A stretch of DNA of 64,000 bases, taken from NCBI GenBank assembly GCA_942492835.1, contig OW818645.1, forward strand, positions 3,224,001-3,288,000, given 5' to 3'. This DNA comes from GWB2-37-7 sp942492835 (GTDB lineage Bacteria; Bacillota; Clostridia; Lutisporales; Lutisporaceae). The notes beneath the pieces are model-generated. The model saw only the letters and a program-made list of their open reading frames with translations, did no database searches and was not told the DNA's origin. Made by a program: the position numbers and the translations under genes. Position 1 is the first letter of the stretch. Each line of letters opens with the position of its first letter. This document shows positions 56,001 to 64,000 of this stretch, piece by piece.

Positions 56001-59000
56001 ATACATCATACAGCTAGATAAATTACCATTAACCGCAAATGGAAAGGTAGACAGAAAAGCACTACCTGAGCCTGATGGAAGCATAACCACAGGAGCAGAA
56101 TATGTTGCACCAAGAAATGAAATAGAAGAAAAGTTAGTAAGCATATGGAGTGAAGTATTAGGCATAGAAAAAATAGGAATAAATGATAACTTTTTTGAGT
56201 TAGGTGGACACTCATTAAAGGCAATAAACATAGTAGCAAAAATTAGCAAGAAATTAAATGTATCAGTACCTTTAAGAGAGATGTTTAAAACACCTACAAT
56301 AAAAGACTTAGCAAACTATGTAGAAGGAGCAAAGCAAAGCATATACAGCAGAATTGAGACTGTGGAGAAAAAAGAGTATTATCTATTATCCTCAGCTCAA
56401 AAGAGAATGTATACACTACAGCAATTTGAAGAAAATAGTACGAGCTATAACATACCAATGGTAATGACCCTAGAAGGAGAGCTTGACAAGAGCAAGCTAG
56501 AAAAAACCTTTGATAAGCTAATACAAAGACACGAAGCATTAAGAACTTCATTTGAAGTAATAGATGGAGAACCAGTACAAGTAGTTCATAATGAAATAAA
56601 CTTTGAAATAGAGTACACAGAGTCTGACAAAGAAAGAGCAAGCAAAATAGCATCAGAATTTGTAAAATCCTTTGACTTAAGCAAAGCACCACTAATCAGA
56701 GTGGCACTAACTAAAATCAATGAGAAAGAACATATACTAATGATAGACATGCACCATATAATATCTGACGGTACATCTATGGGAATTTTGACTAAGGAAT
56801 TTATGGAGCTATATGATGGCAAAGAGCTGCCTGAACTAAGAATCCAATACAAAGATTTTGCAATATTGCAAAATGAGCTATTTAAATCAGGAGAAATCAA
56901 AAAACAAGAAGAATATTGGCTACAGGCATTTGAAGGAGAAGTGCCTGTACTAAACATGCCAACAGACTACCAACGACCAAGCATGCAAAGCTTTGAAGGA
57001 GACAACATCAGCTTTGAACTAAATGAAGAGCTGACAAACAAGCTAAAGCAAATAGCAAAAGAAACAGGAAGTACCATGTACATGGTATTGCTATCAGCCT
57101 GCAATGTGATACTATCAAAATACAGCGGACAAGAGGATATAGTAATAGGAAGCCCTATAGCAGGAAGACCTCATGCTGATTTACAAAACATAATAGGTAT
57201 GTTTGTAAATACTCTAGCTATGAGAAACTATCCTGAGAGCAACAAGACCTTCAAAGGATTGTTAGAAGAAGTAAAGGTAAATTCGCTACAAGCCTTTGAA
57301 AATCAAGACTATCAATTTGAAGAACTAATAGATAAGCTAAGCATAACAAGAGACCTAAGCAGAAATCCACTATTTGATGTAATGTTCTCAATGCAGAACA
57401 TGGATGCAGGGGAGCTTCAAATAGAAGGATTAAAATTTAAACCCTATGAAATTGACAATAGCATAGCAAAGTTTGATATGACTATTACAGCTATAGAACT
57501 AAATAAAACAATAGGAATAAACCTAAACTACTGCAAGAATTTATTTAATAAACAAACAATAGAAAACATGAGTAAGCACTTAACAAATATATTAAACAGC
57601 ATAGCGAATGATGCAAACCTAATGTTATCAAAGGTTGAAATGCTGTCAGAAGAAGAAAAACATCAAGTGCTTATAGACTTTAACAATACAGAAGCAGATT
57701 ATCCAAAAGAAAAGACAATAAATCAATTATTTGAAGAACAAGTATATAAAACACCAGACAACATAGCAGTAGAGTATGAAAATACAAAGCTTACATATAA
57801 AGAACTAAATACAAAAGCAAACGAATTAGCAATGATATTACAAAAGAAGGGAGTAGAAGCAGACAGCATTGTAGGAATAATGATAGATAGATCCCTAGAT
57901 ATGATAGTAGGGATAATGGCAATACTAAAGGCTGGAGGAGCATATCTGCCTATAGACCCTGAATATCCAAAGGATAGAATAGAATACATGTTGTCTGATA
58001 GTAATACAAAGATATTGCTTACTCAATCATATTTAGCTAAAAATGTGGAGCTTGATGGAGAACTAATAATTATAGAAGATATACAATATTGTATGAAAGA
58101 CAGCAATATTACAAAAACAAACAAAGCAACTGATTTGGCATATATCATATACACCTCAGGAAGTACTGGAAAACCAAAGGGAGTAATGATAGAACATAAA
58201 TCAGTAGTTAATCTAGCGTACTCACAAATAAGCCAATTTAAAGTTGATGAAAAAGATAGGATATTGCAATTCTCAACTATTTGCTTTGATGCATCAATAG
58301 AACAGATATTTATAGCATTATTAAGCGGAGCTGCTTTAGTATTAATAAATAAAGATACATTATTAAATGTAGAGGCATTTGAAGAATATCTAATAGAACA
58401 TGAAGTGACACATATACATACAGTACCAACATTTTTAAATAATATTAATTATAGAGAAGAATATAAAATTAAGCGAGTAGTAGCAGGGGGAGACATATGC
58501 TCTGTAAATTTAGCCAAATATTGGAGTGAACACTGCGATTTCTATAATGAATATGGACCGACAGAAACCACAATTACTAGTACCATGTTATTAGCTAATA
58601 ATATTATGGAAACATCTAGTAGTTTATCTATAGGTAGACCATTAAATAATATAAAAGTATATATATTAGATAAAAATAACAATATTCAACCAATAGGAAT
58701 ACCAGGTGAACTCTATATAGCAGGCGATTGTCTAGCAAGAGGATATCTAAATAGACAAGAATTATCAGCAGAGAAGTTTATAGAAAATCCATTTGAGGCA
58801 GGAACTAAAATGTATAAAACTGGAGACCTTGCAAGGTGGTTGCCAGATGGAAACATAGAATTCTTAGGCAGAATAGATAGTCAAGTAAAGGTAAGGGGTT
58901 TTAGAATAGAGCTGGGAGAAATAGAAGCAAGAATTCTAAGCTATGAAGGAATAGAAGAGGCAATAGTAATAGCAAAGGTAGAAGAAAATGAAAATAGCTA

Positions 59001-62000
59001 CTTGTGTGCATATATTACAGTAAATAAGGAATTTGCCATTAGTGAATTAAGAGAGTATTTAGCTAAAGGACTTCCAGACTATATGATACCAGCATATTTT
59101 ATGCAACTGGAAAAGCTACCATTAACAGTAAACGGAAAGGTAGACAGAAAAGCACTACCTGAGCCTGATGGCAGTATAACTACAGGAACAGAATATGAAG
59201 CACCGAGAAATGAAATAGAAGAGGAACTGGTAAGTATATGGCAAGAAGTATTACGTTTACAAAAGGTAGGAATAAATGATAACTTCTTTGAGCTAGGTGG
59301 ACACTCCTTAAAAGCAATAAATATAATAGCAAAAATTAGCAAGGAACTAAATGTATCAGTCCCTTTAAGGGAGCTGTTTAAAACACCTACGATAAAGGGA
59401 CTAGCAAACTATGTAGAAGGCACAAAGCAAAGCATATACAGCAAAGTAGAGCCAGTGGAGAAAAAAGACTATTACCCACTATCCTCAGCTCAAAAGAGAA
59501 TATATGCACTACAGCAATTTGAAGAAAACAACATAAGCTATAATATGCCAACTATCATAACTATTGAAGGAAGCTTAGAAAAAGAGAAGCTGGAAGAAAC
59601 CTTTAAAAAGCTGATAAAAAGACATGAAGCATTTAGAACCTCCTTTGAACTAGTAGAAGGTGAGCCAGTTCAGGTAGTGCATAAGGAAGTAAGCTTTAAA
59701 ATAGAGTACACAGAAGTAGACAAAGAAAAGGCAAGCGAAATAGCATTAGGGTTTGTAAAAGCATTTGACTTAAGCAAAGCACCACTAATCAGAGTGGAAC
59801 TAGCTAAAATCAATGACAAAGAACATATACTTATGATAGACAATCATCATATAATATCTGACGGTATATCTATGGGAATCTTGACTAAGGAATTTATTGA
59901 GCTATATGATGGCAAAGAACTGCCAAAATTAAGAATACAATACAAAGACTTTGCAGTATGGCAAAATAAAATGTTTAAGTCTGGAGAAATTAAAAAGCAA
60001 GAAGAGTATTGGTTAAAGGCATTTGAGGGAGAAGTGCCTGTGCTTAACATGCCTATAGACTATCAAAGACCAAGCATACAAAGCTTTGAAGGGGATAGCG
60101 TAAGCATTGAGCTAGGTTACGAGCTGACAAGTAAACTAAAGCAAATAGCAAAAGAAACAGGAAGTACTATGTACATGGTACTGTTATCAGCCTGCAATGT
60201 ATTACTATCAAAATATAGCGGACAAGAAGATATAGTAATAGGAAGTCCAATATCAGGAAGACCTCATGCTGATTTAGAAAACATAATGGGTATGTTTGTA
60301 AATACACTTGCTATTAGAAATTATCCAGAGAGCCAAAAGACCTTCAAGGAATTCTTGACAGATGTAAAAGCAAGTTCATTATCTGCTTTTGAAAATCAGG
60401 ATTATCAATTCGAAGAGTTAATAGACAAGTTAAATATAACAAGAGATTTAAGCAGGAATCCGCTATTTGACATAATGTTCACTATGCAGAATATGAATGC
60501 AGGTGAAATGCAAATAGAAGGACTTAAATTTAAGCCCTATGAAATTGACAATAAAATAGCTAAGTTTGATATGACTATTTCAGCCACAGAACTAAATAAA
60601 ACAATAATGTTATCTTTAAACTACTGTGCAAAGCTGTTCAATAAACAAACAATAGAAATCATGAGCAAACACTTAACAAATATACTAAACAGCATAGCAA
60701 GCAATACAAACCTAAGGCTATCAGAAGTTGAAATGCTATCAGAGGAAGAAAAGCATCAACTACTTGTAGATTTTAACAATACAAAATCAGAATATCCAAG
60801 AGAAAAAATAATACAGCAACTATTTGAAGAACAAGTAGCAAAGACACCTGATAACATAGCAGTCGTATATAAGAAGGATAAGCTAACCTATAAAGAACTA
60901 AATGAAAAGGCAAATAGAATAGCAAGGATACTAAGAAACAAGGGAGTAAAGCAAAATGAAATAATAGGAATAATGATAGAAGGCGGAGCAGAAATGCTCA
61001 TAGGAATACTAGGCATACTAAAAGCAGGAGCAGCGTACCTGCCAATAGATCCTAAATATCCTACAGACAGAATAACCTACATGATAGAAGACAGCAAAAC
61101 AAGAATATTGCTGACCGACTTCCAGCCAAAAGATATGATAGGTGAAAATACAGAGCTAATACTACTAAAAGATAAAGAGCTATATAAAGGTGAAAATACA
61201 AACTTAGAAATAATAAATACACCAAAGGACATAGCCTATGTGATATACACCTCTGGAAGTACAGGAAAGCCAAAGGGAGTAATGATAGAACATAACTCCT
61301 TGATAAACTTGAGTAAATGGCATATCGACTATTACAAAGTAACAGAAGAAGACAACAGTACAAAATATGCAGGCTTTGGCTTTGACGCATCAGTATGGGA
61401 GATATTCCCTTACATAATAGCAGGAGCAGCATTACACATAATAGATGAAGAAATAAAGCTAGACATAGAAAAATTAAATGAATACTACAATGAAAACAAA
61501 ATAACAATAAGCTTCTTACCGACACAAATCTGTGAACAATTTATGAAGCAGGAAAACGAATCTCTAAGATACCTGTTAGCAGGAGGAGACAAGCTAAGAT
61601 ACTATGAAGGAAAGAAATACAAAGTAGTAAATAACTACGGACCAACAGAGAACACAGTAGTAACAACAAGCTTTGTAGTTGATAAGGAATATGACAATAT
61701 ACCAATAGGAAAACCAATAGCAAACACACAAATATATATAATAAACAAAGAAAATGAGCTTCAGCCAATAGGCATACCAGGAGAACTATGTATAGCAGGA
61801 GAAGGAATCGCAAGAGGATACCTAAACAGAGATGGATTAACAGCAGATAAATTCATAGAAAACCCATTTGCAAAAGGTCAAAAGCTGTACAAAACAGGAG
61901 ACTTAGCAAGGTGGCGACCTGATGGAAATGTAGAATTTTTAGGCAGAATAGATAATCAAGTAAAGATAAGAGGCTATAGAATAGAGCTAGGAGAAATAGA

Positions 62001-64000
62001 GACTAGAATTCTAAGCTATGAAGGAATGGAAGACGCAATAGTAATAGCGAGAGAAGAAGAAAGTGGGAACAGCTATTTATGTGCATATATAAGTGGTATT
62101 AGAGAGTTTGCTATTACTGAACTAAGAGAGTATCTATCAAAAGAGCTTCCTGAATATATGATACCAGCATATATTATACAGCTTGACATGCTGCCACTAA
62201 CAACAAATGGAAAGGTAGACAGAAAAGCACTGCCAGAGCCTGATGGAAGCGTAACCACAGGAACAGAATATGTTGCACCAGAAAGTGAAATAGAAGAAAA
62301 GCTGGTAAGCATATGGAGTGAAGTATTAGATATACAAAAAGTAGGAATAAATGATAACTTCTTTGAGCTAGGAGGACACTCCTTAAAGGCAATAAATATT
62401 TCAGCAAAAATTAGCAAGGAATTAAATGTATCAGTACCTTTAAGAGAGATGTTTAAAACACCTACAATAAAGGGCTTAGCAAACTATGTAGAAAGCACAA
62501 AGCAAAGCATATACAGCAGAATAGAGCCAGTGGAGGAAAAAGACTATTACCCACTATCCTCAGCTCAAAAGAGAATGTACACCTTACAACAATTTGAAGA
62601 AAATAACATAAGCTATAACATACCAACTATCATAACTATTGAAGGAAGCTTAGAAAAAGAGAAGCTGGAAGAAACCTTTAAAAAGCTGATAGAAAGACAT
62701 GAAGCATTTAGGACCTCCTTTGAGCTAGTAGATGGAGAGCCAGTTCAGATAATACACAAGGATGTTGACTTTAATATAATATACAAATCTAGTGACGAAG
62801 AAAAAGCAAAGGAGATAGCAAGAAGCTTTGTAAAATCCTTTGACTTAAAAAAGGCACCTCTTCTTAGAGTCCTTTTTGCAAAGGTTGAGGACAATAAACA
62901 TATACTTATGATGGATAAGCATCACATAATATCTGATGGAGTATCCTCAGAAATATTTATAAAGGAATTTGTACAGATATATAAAGGAATAACCTTAGAA
63001 AAACTAAGGATACAATACAAAGACTTTGCAGTATGGCAAAATGAGCTATTTAAATCTGGAGGAATCCAAAAACAAGAAGAGTATTGGCTAAAGGCATTTG
63101 AGGGAGATATACCTGTGCTTAGTATGCCAACTGATTATCAAAGACCAGTTATGCAAAGCTTTGAAGGAGATAATATACCATTTGCAATTGAAAAAGAAAT
63201 ATCTCATAAGCTAAAACAGATATGCAGAAAAACAGGAACTACTACATATATGGTACTTCTGGCAGCATATAATATACTTTTATCAAAATACAGTGCGGAA
63301 GAAGATATAATAGTAGGAACCCCAATATCGGGAAGACCACATGCTGACTTAGAAAACATAATGGGTATGTTTGTAAATACCTTAGCTATGAGGAATTATC
63401 CAGAAGGAAACAAAACCTTCAAGGAATTCTTAGAAGAAATAAAAACAAACTCACTACAAGCTTTTGAGAATCAGGATTATCAATTTGAAGAGCTAATAGA
63501 CAAGCTGAATATAAAAAGAGACTTAAGCAGGAATCCACTGTTTGACGTAATGTTCTCAATGCATAATGTAGATAATAACGAAATATCAATAGGAGAATTA
63601 GAGATAAAGCCATACAATGCAGAAAACAAAATATCCAAATTTGATATGACTTTGACAGCAGTAGAATCAGAGGATAATATAGGCTTTAACTTGAACTACT
63701 GCACTAGCTTGTATAGTAAGAAGACTATAGAAAAGTTAATAAAACATTTTACAAATATATTAGAGGGTATATCAAATAACATAAATCAAGAAATATCAGA
63801 AATAGATATGCTGACTAAAGAAGAAAAACATCAAATAATAAACGAGTTTAACAATACAAAAGCAGAATATCCAAAGCATAAAACTATCCATGAGCTGTTT
63901 GAAGAGCAAGCTCAAAGTACTCCAGACTCTATAGCTGTTATATATGAGGATAAAAAATTAACATATAACAGCTTGAACAAAAAGTCTAATCAAATAGCAA
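46960..64000 (+). CDS. second giant NRPS, 5' part (six modules begun)
   Basis: The frame is open from ATG 46960 to the right edge, giving at least 5,680 residues; the 3' end is outside the window. ATG is preceded by GGGAGGGTG. The head MFDKSNFKDIYSLSPMQQG is a COM acceptor, so it should take acyl-D-Asn from the protein at 42175. Modules: C-A(Pro)-T; C-A(DVTNFAIIYK)-T; C-A(Tyr)-T; C-A(DAEHVGEITK)-T; C-A(Leu)-T; C-A (cut). No epimerization or thioesterase domain is visible. I checked the frame by translating segments near 46960, 48300, 51900, 55080, 58140, 60000, 61200 and 63960; all agree. The predicted partial product is acyl-D-Asn-Pro-X-Tyr-X-Leu. Confidence 0.94.
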   Translation, partial: MFDKSNFKDIYSLSPMQQGMLFHSIMDGASGAYFEQSRLKIMGQIDIKIFERSFNYIIEKYDILRTVFLYEKVSQPVQIVLRKRIGNICYNDMSALKEEERKTYIEDFIKKDKMQGFKLSIDLPMRIAVIKTGEKEYEIIWSYHHIIMDGWCLGIIMSEFFKAYTLLGKGKEISAVNNYPYSDYIKWLKKQNKEKALDYWKNYLEDYEQQASVPRLHKKSIDNTYLQCDTQFELDEAITEKLVKLARENQISLNIIIQTIWGILLQRYNNTNDVVFGAVVSGRPPEVVGIESMVGLFINTIPVRIQKDEISFIELSKKVQENASKSMAYDYMPLADVQASSNLKNNLFDHIIVFENYPMDKQISSMESSQELGFSIQNYEIFEHTNYDFSLGIIPGETIKFKFTHNENIYSKELIEQISNNFKMIIDQILEKPDMNTAKISIVDDKQKHQLLADFNNTKADYPKEKAIHQLFEEQANRTPDNIAVVYEDNQLTYKELNERSNQLARLLRDKGVVPDSIVGIMAERSLEMIVGIVAILKAGGAYMPIDPEYPQDRIEYMLEDSGTKVLLTQLALKDKVSANREMIFLDDKYIYQGLSNDLIKINHVENLMYVIYTSGSTGKPKGVTLPHKTLNNLINFEYQKTNIDFKTKVLQFTTISFDVFCQEVFSTLLCGGELNIPTRETRNDTNKLLKFIAGKRIEVIFMATAYFKYIASQPEYLQALSSSIKHIIVAGEQLLVTDELRKYLRETKVNLHNHYGPSETHVVTTYIVNCESDISELPPIGKPISNSTAYIVDKYNNLQPMGVVGELCLAGDVLARGYLNRPELTAEKFVENPFEPGTIMYRTGDLARRLPDGNIEFLGRIDHQVKIRGFRIELGEIENKLLSHEAVKETVVIAKEDKSRNKYLCAYVVGEKELTASELRQHLFKELPDYMIPSYFIQLEKLPLTHNGKVDRKALPEPDGNITTGTEYEAPRNSTEEVLEAIWSEVLGVEKIGINDNFFELGGHSLKATSLAGKIHKVLNVEVPLKEIFNNPTIKGISEYIKGSEENIYSSIEPVEEKEYYEMSSAQKRIYTLQQFDINSTSYNMPGVFELEGELDKSKLEEAFNKLILRHEALRTSFEVVEEELTQKVHKEAEFNIEHYKAEEANEIEDIVKNFIRAFELSKAPLLRVALIKIKDNKHILMLDMHHIISDGVSLGILTKEFMELYEGKELTELRVQYKDFAAWQNRLFKSEEIKKQEEYWLKAFEGEVPVLNMPTDYQRPSIQSFEGDNVNLELSEELTNKLKQIAKETGSTLYMVLLSACNVLLSKYSGQEDIVIGSPIAGRPHADLQNIMGMFVNTLAIRNYPESNKTFKGLLEEVKANSLQAFENQDYQFEELIDKLNITRDLSRNPLFDVMFSMQNMDAGELQIEGLKFKPYEASNNVAKFDMTITATELGKIMLLSLNYCTKLFNKQTIENMSKHLINILNSIANNTNLRLSELEMLSEEEKYQLLVEFNNTKAEYPKDKTLCQLFEQQAVETPNNIAVMYGEEAITYRELDIKSNQLARTLREKGVKPNSIVGIMVERSFEMIVGIMGILKAGGAYLPIDPEYPEDRISYILEDSKTELLLTQGKYINKVEFAGEILNLENEQSYTNEETKLDNINSPKDLAYVIYTSGSTGKPKGVMIEHESAVNILSEMERNYPLAKDDVYLLKTSYTFDVSVTEIFGWFVGKGKLAILKPGDEKDVNEILNAIEKYKVTHINFVPSMLNILLEGLDEENVNKTSSLKYVFAAGEALTKETINRYQKLITTARLENIYGPTETTIYVTKYSLKNLDKDAKKIPIGKPLSNIKAYIIDKNRKLQPVGIQGELCFAGVGLGRGYLNRPELTAEKFVENPFAQGEKLYKTGDLARWLPDGNIEFLGRIDHQVKIRGFRIELGEIESQLLKYEGISEVIVIAKEDKGGSNYLCGYICGEREYSISELREHLSKELPEYMIPSYIVQLDKLPLSANGKVDRKALPEPDGSITKGVEYAAPRNEIEEKLAAIWSEVLDIKKVGINDNFFELGGHSLKAINITAKINKKLNVSVPLREMFETPTIKGLARYVEGTKQSIYSKIELVEEKEYYSLSSAQKRMYTLQQFEENNISYNMPMIMTLEGELDRNKLEETFDKLVQRHEALRTSFEVIEGEPVQVVHNEISFAIEYIESDKEKAKKIAAEFVKAFDLSKAPLIRVALTKVNDKEHILMIDMPHIISDGVSMGILTKGFIELYDGKELAELRIQYKDFAAWQNEMFKSGEIKKQEEYWLKAFEGEVPVLNMPTDHQRPSMQSFEGDDIDFELNEELTDKLKQIAKETGSTMYMVLLSAYNVLLSKYSGQEDIVIGSPISGRPHADLENIMGMFVNTLAMRNYPESNKTFKEFLSEVKANSLQAFENQDCQFEELVDKLSITRDLSRNPLFDVMFVMQNMDAGEIQIEGLKFKPYEVDNKIAKFDMTITAVESGKTIGLTLNYCTKLFNKVTIERLYKHLYNILKAITRDLNIKLSDIEMLTEDETHQLLVDFNDTKTEYTNNKMIPELFEEQAARTPDSIAVVYQSKQLTYRELNEKANQLARVLQEKGVKPESIVGLMVDRSLDMIVSIMAILKAGGAYLPIDPEYPQERIEYMLEDSGAQLLITDKQLQERTTYKTDIILLEDNKLYTGDYSNLETTVKPNNLAYVIYTSGTTGKPKGVMIEHMSMSDTIQWRKNEYSLGITDKVLQLFSYAFDGFVTSFFTPILSGAAVVIASSDEAKDPIAIKKYISRVGITHFISVPSLYQAIIEGASKNELSSLRIVTLAGENITENLIRMSKELSEEIELVNEYGPTENTVASTIARNLQCNTKVTIGKPIANAKVYILDKHNNLLPAGVAGELCVSGKGLARGYLNRIELTAEKFVDNPFETETKMYKTGDLARWLPDGNIEFLGRIDNQVKIRGFRIELGEIESKLLSHTEIKEAVVIDKEDSNNNKYLCSYIAVEREQTVAELREYLSKELPEYMIPSYIIQLDKLPLTANGKVDRKALPEPDGSITTGAEYVAPRNEIEEKLVSIWSEVLGIEKIGINDNFFELGGHSLKAINIVAKISKKLNVSVPLREMFKTPTIKDLANYVEGAKQSIYSRIETVEKKEYYLLSSAQKRMYTLQQFEENSTSYNIPMVMTLEGELDKSKLEKTFDKLIQRHEALRTSFEVIDGEPVQVVHNEINFEIEYTESDKERASKIASEFVKSFDLSKAPLIRVALTKINEKEHILMIDMHHIISDGTSMGILTKEFMELYDGKELPELRIQYKDFAILQNELFKSGEIKKQEEYWLQAFEGEVPVLNMPTDYQRPSMQSFEGDNISFELNEELTNKLKQIAKETGSTMYMVLLSACNVILSKYSGQEDIVIGSPIAGRPHADLQNIIGMFVNTLAMRNYPESNKTFKGLLEEVKVNSLQAFENQDYQFEELIDKLSITRDLSRNPLFDVMFSMQNMDAGELQIEGLKFKPYEIDNSIAKFDMTITAIELNKTIGINLNYCKNLFNKQTIENMSKHLTNILNSIANDANLMLSKVEMLSEEEKHQVLIDFNNTEADYPKEKTINQLFEEQVYKTPDNIAVEYENTKLTYKELNTKANELAMILQKKGVEADSIVGIMIDRSLDMIVGIMAILKAGGAYLPIDPEYPKDRIEYMLSDSNTKILLTQSYLAKNVELDGELIIIEDIQYCMKDSNITKTNKATDLAYIIYTSGSTGKPKGVMIEHKSVVNLAYSQISQFKVDEKDRILQFSTICFDASIEQIFIALLSGAALVLINKDTLLNVEAFEEYLIEHEVTHIHTVPTFLNNINYREEYKIKRVVAGGDICSVNLAKYWSEHCDFYNEYGPTETTITSTMLLANNIMETSSSLSIGRPLNNIKVYILDKNNNIQPIGIPGELYIAGDCLARGYLNRQELSAEKFIENPFEAGTKMYKTGDLARWLPDGNIEFLGRIDSQVKVRGFRIELGEIEARILSYEGIEEAIVIAKVEENENSYLCAYITVNKEFAISELREYLAKGLPDYMIPAYFMQLEKLPLTVNGKVDRKALPEPDGSITTGTEYEAPRNEIEEELVSIWQEVLRLQKVGINDNFFELGGHSLKAINIIAKISKELNVSVPLRELFKTPTIKGLANYVEGTKQSIYSKVEPVEKKDYYPLSSAQKRIYALQQFEENNISYNMPTIITIEGSLEKEKLEETFKKLIKRHEAFRTSFELVEGEPVQVVHKEVSFKIEYTEVDKEKASEIALGFVKAFDLSKAPLIRVELAKINDKEHILMIDNHHIISDGISMGILTKEFIELYDGKELPKLRIQYKDFAVWQNKMFKSGEIKKQEEYWLKAFEGEVPVLNMPIDYQRPSIQSFEGDSVSIELGYELTSKLKQIAKETGSTMYMVLLSACNVLLSKYSGQEDIVIGSPISGRPHADLENIMGMFVNTLAIRNYPESQKTFKEFLTDVKASSLSAFENQDYQFEELIDKLNITRDLSRNPLFDIMFTMQNMNAGEMQIEGLKFKPYEIDNKIAKFDMTISATELNKTIMLSLNYCAKLFNKQTIEIMSKHLTNILNSIASNTNLRLSEVEMLSEEEKHQLLVDFNNTKSEYPREKIIQQLFEEQVAKTPDNIAVVYKKDKLTYKELNEKANRIARILRNKGVKQNEIIGIMIEGGAEMLIGILGILKAGAAYLPIDPKYPTDRITYMIEDSKTRILLTDFQPKDMIGENTELILLKDKELYKGENTNLEIINTPKDIAYVIYTSGSTGKPKGVMIEHNSLINLSKWHIDYYKVTEEDNSTKYAGFGFDASVWEIFPYIIAGAALHIIDEEIKLDIEKLNEYYNENKITISFLPTQICEQFMKQENESLRYLLAGGDKLRYYEGKKYKVVNNYGPTENTVVTTSFVVDKEYDNIPIGKPIANTQIYIINKENELQPIGIPGELCIAGEGIARGYLNRDGLTADKFIENPFAKGQKLYKTGDLARWRPDGNVEFLGRIDNQVKIRGYRIELGEIETRILSYEGMEDAIVIAREEESGNSYLCAYISGIREFAITELREYLSKELPEYMIPAYIIQLDMLPLTTNGKVDRKALPEPDGSVTTGTEYVAPESEIEEKLVSIWSEVLDIQKVGINDNFFELGGHSLKAINISAKISKELNVSVPLREMFKTPTIKGLANYVESTKQSIYSRIEPVEEKDYYPLSSAQKRMYTLQQFEENNISYNIPTIITIEGSLEKEKLEETFKKLIERHEAFRTSFELVDGEPVQIIHKDVDFNIIYKSSDEEKAKEIARSFVKSFDLKKAPLLRVLFAKVEDNKHILMMDKHHIISDGVSSEIFIKEFVQIYKGITLEKLRIQYKDFAVWQNELFKSGGIQKQEEYWLKAFEGDIPVLSMPTDYQRPVMQSFEGDNIPFAIEKEISHKLKQICRKTGTTTYMVLLAAYNILLSKYSAEEDIIVGTPISGRPHADLENIMGMFVNTLAMRNYPEGNKTFKEFLEEIKTNSLQAFENQDYQFEELIDKLNIKRDLSRNPLFDVMFSMHNVDNNEISIGELEIKPYNAENKISKFDMTLTAVESEDNIGFNLNYCTSLYSKKTIEKLIKHFTNILEGISNNINQEISEIDMLTKEEKHQIINEFNNTKAEYPKHKTIHELFEEQAQSTPDSIAVIYEDKKLTYNSLNKKSNQIA
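50100..53215 (+). other. C-A-T module, code DVTNFAIIYK (unassigned)
   Basis: C has HHIISDG. The A code DVTNFAIIYK is close to DVMNVGIIYK at 33210-34720 (7 of 10 positions), and the two domains are near relatives. I do not recognise either code. Confidence 0.82.
53220..56330 (+). other. Tyr module C-A-T, with Pro in the C-domain motif
   Basis: The A code DGTITAEVAK is a known Tyr code from fengycin-type synthetases. The condensation motif reads PHIISDG (53644-53664): the first His is Pro, while the second, catalytic His and the Asp-Gly are intact. Carrier LGGHS is near 56205. Confidence 0.85.
56335..59425 (+). other. C-A-T module, code DAEHVGEITK (unassigned)
   Basis: C has HHIISDG. The A code DAEHVGEITK does not match a code I know; Glu at 239 may suggest a polar or basic substrate. 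The middle of the A domain (58140-58640) is markedly more AT-rich and less like its neighbours than the surrounding modules, as expected for an imported specificity core. Confidence 0.8.
59430..62510 (+). other. Leu module C-A-T
   Basis: C has HHIISDG (context MIDNHH). The A code DAWFLGNVVK gives Leu. Carrier LGGHS is near 62370. It shares a 126-bp exact tract with the module at 28790. Confidence 0.87.
61036..61161 (+). repeat. 126-bp exact copy, shared with 30396-30521
   Basis: Partner of the tract at 30396, in the N-terminal third of the Leu adenylation domain of the second giant. Confidence 0.9.
62515..64000 (+). other. C domain and start of an A domain, cut by the window end
   Basis: C has HHIISDG near 62917 (context MMDKHH) and ends near 63830. 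An adenylation domain starts (FNNTKAEYP, then the TYNSLNKKSNQIA stretch) and is cut after about 55 residues, so no specificity can be read. Confidence 0.88.

Noticed and set aside
690..63613. Many open frames of 60-195 codons on the - strand across the NRPS genes
   Set aside because: They are antisense to intact coding frames with clear domains, recur at the same place in each module, and have the low-complexity Leu/Ser-rich composition expected of mirror frames in repetitive AT-rich DNA.
46960..64000. A frameshift or break in the second giant, as no stop is found
   Set aside because: Translations sampled along its length all lie in the same frame with intact motifs; the gene simply runs past the window end.

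Overview
The window is the interior of a very large biosynthetic gene cluster. It is AT-rich, Arg is almost always AGA/AGG, Ile is dominated by ATA, and starts carry strong AGGAGG/GGGGGG ribosome-binding sites. This fits a low-GC Firmicute, most likely of class Clostridia; the species cannot be read from the sequence. All eleven supported genes lie on the + strand, both ends of the window cut through NRPS genes, and nearly everything encodes nonribosomal peptide synthetase (NRPS) modules with one trans-AT polyketide module.

Layout. (1) 2-1819 is the 3' end of an NRPS gene: Ser adenylation domain, carrier domain and an odd C-terminal half-condensation domain. (2) 1842-7216 is an accessory cassette: a FabD-like trans-acting malonyltransferase, two CPBP-type membrane proteins, a secreted serine peptidase/beta-lactamase-fold protein with three C-terminal membrane helices, and a third CPBP protein. 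(3) 7428-42059 is a collinear assembly line on three proteins: KS-ACP-C-A(Val)-T-E, then C-A(Asn)-T-E, then a 7,736-residue giant with seven condensation modules ending in a thioesterase. The first module of the giant has lost its adenylation domain and carries an FkbH (glyceryl-loading) domain instead. (4) 42175-64000 begins a second line: a starter-type C-A(Asn)-T-E protein, then a second giant (more than 5,680 residues, running off the window) with Pro, unassigned, Tyr, unassigned and Leu modules and the start of another.

How the genes may work together. The malonyltransferase should feed the KS-ACP module, which lacks its own AT. The three E-terminated proteins carry COM-type donor tails and the following proteins start with matching acceptor heads, which fixes the hand-over order. 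From specificity codes read by eye, the first line would add malonyl, D-Val, D-Asn, a glyceryl-type hydroxy acid (an ester link), Leu, an Orn-like residue, two unassigned residues, Ile and Leu, then release by TE. The second line would build acyl-D-Asn-Pro-X-Tyr-X-Leu. An acyl-D-Asn starter module together with a ClbP/XcnG/ZmaM-like membrane peptidase is the known signature of prodrug-style self-protection.

Most noteworthy are the A-to-FkbH domain replacement, whose residual A-domain scar looks most like the Ser-type domain of the first gene, the possible D-Asn prodrug system, three CPBP proteins with degraded active sites, and an adenylation domain that is a mosaic of two others in the cluster. 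Substrate calls rest on ten-residue codes aligned by eye; no search was run.
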